A stretch of DNA of 64,000 bases. It comes from Bacteroides sp. 43_108. GTDB taxonomy: Bacteria > Bacteroidota > Bacteroidia > Bacteroidales > Bacteroidaceae. The stretch spans positions 1 through 64,000 of the forward strand of contig MNQS01000003.1 of the NCBI GenBank assembly GCA_001915545.1. The letters run 5' to 3'. The notes under the pieces were generated by a model. It did not search any database. It saw nothing but the letters and a program-made list of their open reading frames with translations, and was not told the origin of the DNA. Made by a program: the position numbers and the translations under genes. Positions 43,109 through 50,723 of this stretch are shown one piece after another. Within the stretch, counting starts at the first letter, position 1. Every line of letters starts with the position of its first letter.

Positions 43109-44038
43109 ATGACTATTCAACAAATGGAATATATAGTGGCACTCGACAAATACCGCCACTTTGTACTTGCAGCCGAGGCCTGCGGAGTGACACAACCGAC
43201 ACTGAGCGCGATGGTTCAAAAACTGGAAGAAGAACTCGATGTGAAAATCTTCAACCGCGACAGAAAAAACATAACACCCACAAGCATCGGAGCAAAAATC
43301 ATAAGTCAGGCAAAAATAGCCATCAACGAAACGACAAGAATTAAAGAGCTCGTTGCCGACGAAACATCAAGCATGAACGGCAGCCTGCGCATAGGAGTAC
43401 TCCCGACAATAGCTCCATATCTCGTCCCAGACTTCATCATGCACTTCAGGAAGAACTTTCCAAACGTGAACCTTTACATAGAAGAAAAAGAAACGTCATC
43501 TCTGATACAACAGCTCAGATACGGAAACATCGACATTGCTGTAACTGTAAACACGGAGAATCACAGCGACATACTTGAAATACCTGCATATACGGAGAAA
43601 TTTGTGGCATATCTTTCGGGACAGTGTTCAAAAGCACAGAAAATGATAGAGAATGGAGGATTGCCGCAAGAACACATGTGGATTCTTAAAGAGGGACACT
43701 GTATACCCGACAGCCCTATCGCTCTATGCAAAGACAAAAACATAGGAAATCACATCTATGAAGCAGGAAGCATAGAAACACTTATCAGAATAGTAGACAA
43801 AAACGGAGGGTACACCATCATACCGGAACTGCACACCACATCGCTGTCTGAACAACAAAAACAGAACATCTTGCCGTTGAACATAAATCCGCCGGCACAA
43901 AGAAAAATATCACTTCTGATAAAAGATGATTTCATAAGGGAACGTATTGTCAATGCAGTGTTGGAAACTCTCAAAAATATTATACCTCAACACATGCACG
44001 ACAAAACTCTCAGCAGGCTACCTATAAAACTACGATAA
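43109..44038 (+). CDS. oxyR: peroxide sensor regulator OxyR
   Basis: A 309-residue LysR-family regulator of the OxyR type. The HTH (MTIQQMEYIVALDKYRHFVLAAEACGVTQPTLS) is followed by the effector domain. The redox pair is conserved as GHCIPDSPIALC: the two Cys are nine residues apart, as Cys199 and Cys208 of E. coli OxyR. The open frame extends 70 codons upstream, but MTIQQMEYIVAL at 43109 is the family start. A TATCTTTG box at 43079-43086 is close in front. The divergent thioredoxin genes are likely targets. Confidence 0.92.
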   Translation: MTIQQMEYIVALDKYRHFVLAAEACGVTQPTLSAMVQKLEEELDVKIFNRDRKNITPTSIGAKIISQAKIAINETTRIKELVADETSSMNGSLRIGVLPTIAPYLVPDFIMHFRKNFPNVNLYIEEKETSSLIQQLRYGNIDIAVTVNTENHSDILEIPAYTEKFVAYLSGQCSKAQKMIENGGLPQEHMWILKEGHCIPDSPIALCKDKNIGNHIYEAGSIETLIRIVDKNGGYTIIPELHTTSLSEQQKQNILPLNINPPAQRKISLLIKDDFIRERIVNAVLETLKNIIPQHMHDKTLSRLPIKLR

Positions 44039-44095
44039 CAGCATTATGAAAAACAGAGCAGCCCACTGCATTCATATACATAAAGAGATTATGCG

Positions 44096-44278
44096 TCAGC
44101 GTTTCTTCACATGTCCTGGCGCATAATACTTTGCAGACTTCTTTCCATGTCTTTTCTTTGCATGCCCAGGCGGAATCTCTTTCTTAGGATGCTTATGGTC
44201 ATGTCTTACCACAACACAAGACGTCATGCTCAACCCCATAGACAGTACAAAGATTCCAATTAATGCTTTTGCCTTCAT
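44096..44278 (-). CDS. small basic lipoprotein
   Basis: A 60-residue lipoprotein precursor (lipobox MTSC at about residue 21). The mature part is 39 residues, rich in His and Lys, with two copies of a PGHxKKR-like motif (PPGHAKKRHGKK and APGHVKKR). Similar tiny lipoproteins are widespread in Bacteroidetes with no known function. The strongly basic, His-rich body could bind nucleic acid, LPS phosphate or metal; nothing decides between these. TATATTTG at 44296-44303 is a probable -7 box. Confidence 0.65.
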   Translation of the reverse strand: MKAKALIGIFVLSMGLSMTSCVVVRHDHKHPKKEIPPGHAKKRHGKKSAKYYAPGHVKKR

Positions 44279-44423
44279 AACACGAATATTTTTTACAAAT
44301 ATATCAATATTTCTCTAATCCCATTGTTTTGCCACTACAAACACATCGAAACATTCTCTTTATGATATAAACAGGTTTCATTACCAGCTATCTTTTATAA
44401 CCTCAGTAGTAATTTATATTTTA

Positions 44424-44490
44424 CGGGCGCTCATAATTGTTTTCGCGAGGGCTCGGAATAAATTTTCCGAGCGCCCGCAATCACGATTGC
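44424..44490. repeat. nested hairpins with mutually exclusive arms
   Basis: CGGGCGCTC (44424-44432) can pair with GAGCGCCCG (44469-44477). The second arm alternatively pairs, in part, with GGCTCGGAA (44450-44458). A further perfect hairpin, GCAATC-AC-GATTGC (44477-44490), follows directly. Same style of short palindromes as at 612-795. Confidence 0.6.
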
Positions 44491-44499
44491 AGAGGCTCA

Positions 44500-44714
44500 C
44501 AATTTTATCCAATAGAAAAACCTACTGTTGCAGAACTAATAAAATTGTCAATTGAAGAAAAAGGAATAACTCAAAAGCAGTTGCCAAGGAAATAGGCGTC
44601 AGCCCATCACGAGTAAGTGATTACATAAGCGGACGTTCTGAACCGACATTAAGAATCGCAAGATTATTATGCCAGATTTTAGATATTCAACCGGCTGCAA
44701 TGTTAGGATTATAA
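44500..44714 (+). pseudogene. frameshifted XRE-type HTH (HigA-like) fragment
   Basis: In one frame VAELIKLSIEEKGITQKQ then a stop; after a +2 (equivalently -1) shift near 44573-44577 the reading continues AVAKEIGVSPSRVSDYISGRSEPTLRIARLLCQILDIQPAAMLGL and stops at 44714. Restoring one A in the AAAA run at 44573-44576 joins both halves into one HTH domain like that of HigA-type antitoxins. No start codon, ribosome site or toxin partner is visible upstream, so this is a remnant. Confidence 0.7.
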
Positions 44715-44800
44715 AAAACACCTACCCTATCAGAAACTGAAAATGTATATGGAATTGTAGAAACAAAAGGTGTAAAAATAAACTATAATAGGTATATAAC

Positions 44801-44832
44801 GAAAAAGGACTTCTCGAAAGAAGTCCTTTTCG
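44801..44832 (-). terminator. terminator of tRNA-Arg
   Basis: On the minus strand AAAAGGACTTCT.. and GAAGTCCTTTTT pair with a short loop and end in a T-run immediately after the tRNA. Confidence 0.85.
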
Positions 44833-44907
44833 TGATTCGGAAGGGATTCGAACCCTTGACCCACAGCTTAGAAGGCTGTTGCTCTAATCCAACTGAGCTA
44901 CCGAACC
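44833..44907 (-). tRNA. tRNA-Arg (anticodon TCT)
   Basis: Minus strand 75-base cloverleaf. Acceptor arm GGTTCGG pairs with CCGAATC, anticodon stem ACAGC/GCTGT holds the loop CTTCTAA with anticodon TCT, and GGTTCGAATCC is the T-arm. The 3' CCA is not encoded. It reads AGA codons. A consensus promoter lies upstream at 44930-44961. Confidence 0.95.
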
Positions 44908-45374
44908 ATCCTTTTCGTTTTTGCGAGTGCAAAGGTAGACGTTTTATTGGAAACGTGCAAATTTTAGAGCAAGAAATATTGAAAAAAATTTTTGCATGTG
45001 CATCACTGACACCACATGAGGCGGTTATTCTGACCGACATATCCAATAAAAAACATGTGGAAAGACAAAGAACAGGAAGGCTTGATTTCAAAAATGAATA
45101 AAGCCGGTATTTATACCTATTATATATAACACACTACAGAGAATTAAAAGTCAAACGGCCGACATATATCTGCCTCGAATGATTGTCCCTGCTATAAGCC
45201 GAACAAATATTCAGCCATGCACTGAGCTTGATGCTACGAAGATTGTTCAATAGATTTAAAAACTTGTTCCTTTTATACCAAAAAGGACACATGTGAGCAA
45301 AAAAAAGCGGTGTAATCTATCCTCTTTAACAAAAAAATTGTTTTATTTGTGACATAATATAAAGCCTTTAATAT
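44908..45374. other. gap between tRNA-Arg and the V-ATPase operon
   Basis: About 470 bases without a supported gene. It holds the tRNA promoter, a small hairpin (TCCTTTT/AAAAGGA near 45271-45291) and the leader of the V-ATPase operon, in which no clear promoter boxes were found. Open frames crossing the tRNA are chance. Confidence 0.6.
44930..44961 (-). promoter_or_regulatory. promoter of tRNA-Arg
   Basis: Minus strand TTTG (44958-44961), 20 bases, TACCTTTG (44930-44937), full consensus, 22 bases upstream of the mature tRNA 5' end. Confidence 0.8.
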
Positions 45375-45971
45375 ATGGAAAATAAGATTCAAGAATTAAC
45401 TGACAAACTTGTCAAAGAAGGAATAGAAAAAGGAAAAAACGAAGGTGACAAAATAATTTCTGAAGCTAACGACAAAGCTGCAAGCATTATCGACGATGCA
45501 AAGAAAGAAGCTGAAGCGATAATCAGCGAAGCGCAGAAAAAAGCTGCAGAACTTGACAAGAACACCAAATCAGAACTGAAGATGTTCACAAAGCAGGCTC
45601 TGGATGCGCTTAAATCTGAAATTGCAAACGTCATGAGCGAAAACATCATAAAGGACTGCGTGGGCAAGACTGTTGCCGATCCAGCCTTCATGAACACCTT
45701 TATACTTAAAGTTGCAGAAAAATGGGCTGAAAATGAAGACATCGTCATTTCTGCAAAAGATGCTGAGAGCCTGAAAGCTCTGTTTGCATCAAAAGCAAAG
45801 AATCTGTTGGACAAGAACGTAAAGATCAAGCAGGTCAACGGCCAGAAGGCTGATTTTGAAATAGAGCCTGCCGACGGATCATATAAGGTCAAATTCGGAG
45901 AAGAGGAGTTTGAGAACTACTTCAAGTCATTCCTCAGACCTCAGCTTATCGACATGCTGTTCAAAGGCTGA
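45375..45971 (+). CDS. ntpE: V-type ATP synthase subunit E
   Basis: A 198-residue peripheral-stalk subunit. The first 100 residues are a long charged helix rich in Lys, Glu and Ala (EAEAIISEAQKKAAELDKN), typical of the E subunit coiled coil, and the C-terminal 90 residues form the globular head that holds the A3B3 hexamer. It opens the V-ATPase operon. No G subunit gene is seen in the operon, so its coiled-coil partner must be encoded elsewhere or be absent. Confidence 0.9.
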   Translation: MENKIQELTDKLVKEGIEKGKNEGDKIISEANDKAASIIDDAKKEAEAIISEAQKKAAELDKNTKSELKMFTKQALDALKSEIANVMSENIIKDCVGKTVADPAFMNTFILKVAEKWAENEDIVISAKDAESLKALFASKAKNLLDKNVKIKQVNGQKADFEIEPADGSYKVKFGEEEFENYFKSFLRPQLIDMLFKG

Positions 45972-46065
45972 TAAACCTATTCCATACATTTGTTCAGCAA
46001 AACAAAATACGACCAAACTATCATCACATACAAATCCATAGAATATTCAATCAACAACAGTATAT

Positions 46066-46908
46066 ATGGGAAATTATTATTGTCTGATGGCCGGTCTGCC
46101 CGAAATTGCTTTTGATGACGGCAAGTCGGCATCTTCAATCATAAGTTTCAAAGATGAACTGGAAAATGAACTGTCTGATTCCGACAAGAAACTTATAAAC
46201 ATTTTCTTCCTCAAATATGACTGCATGAACCTGGTGAAGGTTCTGAAGAGAGGAGCGGAAACAGACTTGGACAAAAGAGGCTTGTACACAGCCGAAGAAT
46301 ACCAGGAAATCATTGCTTGTGCCCGAGAGACAGAATTCAATCCGTACGAATATCCTGCATTCATGTGCGAGTTTGTGCGTTCCTACGACCAGAACAAAGA
46401 CAATAAGGATTATTTCCCCGAGGACGAAATTCTCAAGGAATACTACAGATTTGCCGGGACGTGCAAAAACAGCTTCATGTCTGAATGGTACAAACTGAAC
46501 TTCAGAATAAACTATATTCTTACTGCAATGACTGCAAGAAAGAACGGTTTGGAAATTGGGACATACATAAGCGGCGACGACGAATTCTCGGAAATACTGC
46601 GCACAAACAAATCGCGCGACTTCGGCCTTTCTACCGACTACGAATATATGCAGATGCTGGCGGCAATATCTGACTGCCAGGACCCTGTGGAGAAAGAGAA
46701 GAAGATAAGCGCCATGCTGTGGGAATGGCTCGACAACCATACCCTATCCGATTTCTTCTCCATCAATGCTGTTTTTGCATATCTTTCCAAGCTGGAAATA
46801 CTGGAAAGATGGTCTATACTCGGAGTGGAAGAAGGCAAGAAGATATTCCGCAAGATCATTGAAGACCTGCGGAGCGAAGTCCGCGTACCGGATGAATTTA
46901 AGAAATAA
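46066..46908 (+). CDS. DUF2764 family protein, V-ATPase subunit C analogue
   Basis: A 280-residue soluble protein with the DUF2764 pattern, MGNYYCLMAGLPEIAFDD at the N-terminus and KLNFRINYILTAMTARKNG in the middle. DUF2764 genes occur only inside Bacteroidetes/spirochaete-like V-ATPase operons at the place where subunit C would stand, so it probably couples the membrane rotor to the central stalk. It lies between E and A with 94 and 17 base gaps. Confidence 0.85.
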   Translation: MGNYYCLMAGLPEIAFDDGKSASSIISFKDELENELSDSDKKLINIFFLKYDCMNLVKVLKRGAETDLDKRGLYTAEEYQEIIACARETEFNPYEYPAFMCEFVRSYDQNKDNKDYFPEDEILKEYYRFAGTCKNSFMSEWYKLNFRINYILTAMTARKNGLEIGTYISGDDEFSEILRTNKSRDFGLSTDYEYMQMLAAISDCQDPVEKEKKISAMLWEWLDNHTLSDFFSINAVFAYLSKLEILERWSILGVEEGKKIFRKIIEDLRSEVRVPDEFKK

Positions 46909-46925
46909 TAGAAAAAACATATAAT

Positions 46926-48680
46926 ATGACAAAAGGAACTGTTAGCGGCATTATTGCCAACATGGTGACACTGAAAGTCGACGGTCCTGTGGCTCAAGGA
47001 GAAATCTGCTACATTGAAACGGGCGGCGACAGACTCATGTCAGAAGTTATCAAGGTTGTGGGTGCAGACGTATATGTACAGGTATTCGAGAGCACACGCG
47101 GACTGAAAGTGGGTTCGCCTGCCGAGTTCACCGGACACATGCTCGAAGTGCAGCTTGCACCGGGAATGCTTTCAAAGAAATATGACGGTCTGCAGAACGA
47201 CCTGGAGAAGATGGAAGGAGTTTTCCTTAAGAGAGGAGAATACACCGATCCGCTCGACAGGGAGCGTGAATGGGACTTCACTCCGCTGGTAAGCGCAGGA
47301 GACTCTGTGGAAGCTTCCGACTGGCTCGGTGAAGTTATCGAAAACTCACAGCCTCTGAAGATTATGGTACCTTTCCAGATGAAGGGAAAGGCTACGGTAA
47401 AATCTATCGCGGAACAGGGAAAATACAAGGTCGAAGATACGATTGCAGTACTCACTGACGAGGAAGGCAAGGAAATCAAGGTCAATATGATTCAGCACTG
47501 GCCGGTGAAGTTTGCAATGACGAACTATAAGGAAAAACCGCGTCCATTCAAACTTCTTGAAACAGGTGTACGTACAATCGATACATTCAACCCTATCACT
47601 GAAGGCGGTACAGGTTTTATCCCTGGACCATTCGGTACAGGAAAGACAGTGCTTCAGCACGCCATCTCAAAGCAGGCCGAAGCCGACATCGTTATCATCG
47701 CAGCCTGCGGTGAGCGTGCCAATGAGGTTGTGGAAATCTTCACAGAGTTCCCTGAACTCGTCGACCCTCACACAGGACGCAAGCTGATGGAAAGAACAAT
47801 CATCATTGCCAACACGTCAAACATGCCTGTTGCAGCGCGTGAGGCTTCTGTCTACACAGCAATGACAATGGCCGAGTACTACCGCTCAATGGGACTCAGG
47901 GTTCTGCTTATGGCCGACTCAACTTCACGTTGGGCACAGGCTCTTCGAGAGATGTCCAACCGTATGGAGGAATTGCCTGGACCTGACGCCTTCCCTATGG
48001 ACTTGTCGGCACTCATATCCAACTTCTACGGACGTGCAGGATATGTTTATCTTAACAACGGACAGACGGGTTCAATCACATTCATCGGAACCGTGTCGCC
48101 AGCCGGAGGTAACCTGAAGGAACCTGTCACTGAAAGTACAAAGAAAGTGGCACGATGCTTCTACGGACTCGAGCAGGACCGTGCCGACCGCAAGCGCTAC
48201 CCGGCTGTAAACCCTATCGATTCTTATTCGAAATATCTTGAATATCCTGAATTTGCAGAATATATAAAGAAGAGAATCAACGGTGAATGGATTGCCAAGG
48301 TAAACAACCTGAAGACAAGAATGCAGCGAGGCAAGGAAATTGCCGAACAGATAAACATTCTCGGTGATGACGGTGTGCCTGTAGAATACCACGTAATCTT
48401 CTGGAAATCGGAAATCATAGACTTCGTTATCCTTCAGCAGGATGCATTCGACGAAGTTGATGCCATGACTCCGCTGGAACGTCAGGAAGAGATACTCAAT
48501 CTGGTTGTTGATATCTGCGACACAGATTTCGAGTTCGACAGTTTCCTCGATGTAGTCGACTACTTCAAGAAGATGATAAACATCTGCAAGCAGATGAACT
48601 ATTCTCCATTCAAATCAGAGCAGTACTATGAATTCAAGAACCAATTGATGGCAATGCTCGAAGAACAGAAAAACAAATAA
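46926..48680 (+). CDS. ntpA: V-type ATP synthase subunit A (catalytic)
   Basis: A 584-residue catalytic subunit. Walker A GPFGTGKTV (about residue 236), the bulge insertion typical of A subunits (residues 120-190), and the catalytic Glu in AACGERANEVVE. SNFYGRAGYVYLNNGQTGSITFIGTVSPAGG is a conserved block. Hydrolyses or makes ATP at three sites in the hexamer. Starts 17 bases after the DUF2764 gene. Confidence 0.97.
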   Translation: MTKGTVSGIIANMVTLKVDGPVAQGEICYIETGGDRLMSEVIKVVGADVYVQVFESTRGLKVGSPAEFTGHMLEVQLAPGMLSKKYDGLQNDLEKMEGVFLKRGEYTDPLDREREWDFTPLVSAGDSVEASDWLGEVIENSQPLKIMVPFQMKGKATVKSIAEQGKYKVEDTIAVLTDEEGKEIKVNMIQHWPVKFAMTNYKEKPRPFKLLETGVRTIDTFNPITEGGTGFIPGPFGTGKTVLQHAISKQAEADIVIIAACGERANEVVEIFTEFPELVDPHTGRKLMERTIIIANTSNMPVAAREASVYTAMTMAEYYRSMGLRVLLMADSTSRWAQALREMSNRMEELPGPDAFPMDLSALISNFYGRAGYVYLNNGQTGSITFIGTVSPAGGNLKEPVTESTKKVARCFYGLEQDRADRKRYPAVNPIDSYSKYLEYPEFAEYIKKRINGEWIAKVNNLKTRMQRGKEIAEQINILGDDGVPVEYHVIFWKSEIIDFVILQQDAFDEVDAMTPLERQEEILNLVVDICDTDFEFDSFLDVVDYFKKMINICKQMNYSPFKSEQYYEFKNQLMAMLEEQKNK

Positions 48681-48692
48681 ACAGAATAGGAT

Positions 48693-50018
48693 ATGACAAC
48701 AACAGCATTCCAAAAAATATATACAAAAATCAGCCAGATTACCAAAGCAACCTGTTCGCTTAAGGCAACAGGTGTTGGATGCGATGAACTCGCACTCATC
48801 AACGGCAAGCTGGCACAGGCCGTAAAAATCATCGGCGACGAAGTAACCCTCCAGGTTTTCGAGGGAACAGGAGGTATCCCGACAAATGCAGAAGTGGTAT
48901 TTCTAGGCAAAGCCCCTACCCTGAAAGTAAGCGACCAGCTCTCTGGAAGATTCTTCAACGCATACGGTGCACCAATCGACGGCGGACCTGCCATCGAGGG
49001 TAAGGAAGTGGAAATCGGCGGACCATCGGTAAACCCTGTACGCCGTAAACAGCCAAGTGAACTGATTGCGACAGGTATCGCGGGTATCGACCTCAACAAT
49101 ACTCTCGTGTCTGGACAGAAGATTCCGTTCTTCGCCGACCCTGACCAGCCGTTCAACGAAGTTATGGCCATGGTGGCACTCCGCGCAAAGGCCGACAAGA
49201 TTATCCTTGGCGGTATGGGTATGACAAACGACGACTACCTGTTCTTCAAGAACACATTCTCTAATGCTGGTGCGCTCGACCGTATCGTTTCATTCATGAA
49301 TACTACTGAGGACCCTGCCGTTGAACGACTCCTCGTTCCGGACATGGCACTTACGGCAGCTGAATATTTTGCTGTTGAAAAGCACGAGAAGGTGCTCGTA
49401 CTGCTCACAGATATGACATCTTATGCCGACTCTCTGGCCATCGTGTCAAACCGTATGGACCAGATTCCTTCGAAGGACTCTATGCCTGGTTCTCTCTATT
49501 CCGACCTTGCAAAGATTTACGAGAAAGCGGTACAGTTCCCAGAGGAAGCAGGTGGCGGTTCAATCACAATCATTGCCGTAACGACACTCAGCGGCGGCGA
49601 TATCACACATGCCGTACCAGACAACACCGGATACATCACCGAAGGTCAGCTCTTCCTAAGACGTGATTCAGACATCGGTAAGGTCATCGTCGACCCATTC
49701 CGCTCACTGTCGCGTCTGAAACAGCTCGTTGCCGGAAAGAAGACCCGAAAGGACCACTCACAGGTGATGAACGCCGCCATCCGACTCTATTCGGACGCAG
49801 CAAACGCAAAGACAAAGATGGAGAACGGTTTCGACCTCACCGACTACGACAACCGCTGTCTGGATTTTGCAAAAGAATATGCGGACAAGCTTCTTGCCAT
49901 AGATGTCAATCTGGATACTACTGAAATGCTTGACGTTACATGGTCGCTCTTCAGAAAATACTTCAAGATTGAAGAAGTGAACATCAAGAAGGAGTTCACC
50001 GACATTTACTGGAAATAA
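48693..50018 (+). CDS. ntpB: V-type ATP synthase subunit B
   Basis: A 441-residue non-catalytic nucleotide-binding subunit alternating with A. GGPAIEGKEVEIGGPSVNPVRRKQPSELIATGIAGIDLNNTLVSGQKIPFF and VLVLLTDMTSYADSLAIVSNRMDQIPSKDSMPGSLYSDLAKIYEKA are classic. The P-loop is degenerate, as normal in B. Thirteen bases after A. Confidence 0.97.
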   Translation: MTTTAFQKIYTKISQITKATCSLKATGVGCDELALINGKLAQAVKIIGDEVTLQVFEGTGGIPTNAEVVFLGKAPTLKVSDQLSGRFFNAYGAPIDGGPAIEGKEVEIGGPSVNPVRRKQPSELIATGIAGIDLNNTLVSGQKIPFFADPDQPFNEVMAMVALRAKADKIILGGMGMTNDDYLFFKNTFSNAGALDRIVSFMNTTEDPAVERLLVPDMALTAAEYFAVEKHEKVLVLLTDMTSYADSLAIVSNRMDQIPSKDSMPGSLYSDLAKIYEKAVQFPEEAGGGSITIIAVTTLSGGDITHAVPDNTGYITEGQLFLRRDSDIGKVIVDPFRSLSRLKQLVAGKKTRKDHSQVMNAAIRLYSDAANAKTKMENGFDLTDYDNRCLDFAKEYADKLLAIDVNLDTTEMLDVTWSLFRKYFKIEEVNIKKEFTDIYWK

Positions 50019-50117
50019 GTATAAGACAACTCCTGAATCAATACATCGAACGAGGGCCTCAAGCAACAAGGCACAGCGTGTTGAATGAAAGAAACGGGAG
50101 TTCTACAATAGTTGATT

Positions 50118-50723
50118 ATGGCAATAAAATTTCAATACAACAAAACCTCGCTTCAGCAGATTGAAAAGCAGCTGAAAGTACGCGAGCGCACTCTTCCAAT
50201 CATAAAGAACAAGGAAACAGCGCTCCGTCTCGAAGTGAAGAAATGCAAGAGCGAAGCATCGGAGTTGGAGAAGAAATTGGAAAGCCAGATACAGGGTTAT
50301 GAATCCATGTATGCCTTGTGGGGCGAATTCGACCCTTCGCTTGTGAAACTCAGCGACGTCGTGCTGGACGTCAAGAAAGTTGCAGGCGTCAGAGTGCCGG
50401 TTCTCACAAACATACAGCTGGAAGTACGCCCGTTCGGCTTGTTCAGCGCTCCAAAATGGTACTTCGACGGCATCAATCTTCTGCAGGGTCTTGCCAAGAC
50501 AGCCGTTGAACGTGAATTTGTCGTGGCAAAGCTTGAACTTCTGGAACATGCTAGAAAAAAGACCACGCAGAAGGTAAACCTCTTCGAGAAAGTTCAGATA
50601 CCTGGTTTTCAGGAAGCTGTGCGCAAGATAAAGAGATTCATGGAAGATGAGGAGAACCTCTCCAAATCGTCACAGAAGATACTGAAATCACTGCAGAAGA
50701 AGAGAAAGGAGGCCGAAGCATGA
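50118..50723 (+). CDS. ntpD: V-type ATP synthase subunit D
   Basis: A 201-residue central-rotor subunit: two long antiparallel helices, seen as coiled-coil sequence at both ends (LQQIEKQLKVRERTLPII and KIKRFMEDEENLSKSSQKIL). NKTSLQQ and GVRVPVL are typical of D. The frame begins with TTG at 50112, but the ATG at 50118 (MAIKFQYNK) gives the family N-terminus. Its end overlaps the subunit I start by four bases (ATGA). No F subunit gene is seen. Confidence 0.92.
   Translation: MAIKFQYNKTSLQQIEKQLKVRERTLPIIKNKETALRLEVKKCKSEASELEKKLESQIQGYESMYALWGEFDPSLVKLSDVVLDVKKVAGVRVPVLTNIQLEVRPFGLFSAPKWYFDGINLLQGLAKTAVEREFVVAKLELLEHARKKTTQKVNLFEKVQIPGFQEAVRKIKRFMEDEENLSKSSQKILKSLQKKRKEAEA

Larger units (their letters stand above)
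44279..44832. other. gap with hairpins and an HTH remnant
   Basis: About 550 bases without an intact gene. Contains the promoter of the small lipoprotein gene, a set of competing hairpins (44424-44490), the frameshifted HTH fragment (44500-44714), and the tRNA terminator. Nothing else was recognised. Confidence 0.7.

Noticed and set aside
44832..45101. 89-codon plus-strand frame across the tRNA gene
   Set aside because: Antisense to a well-formed tRNA and without start signals.
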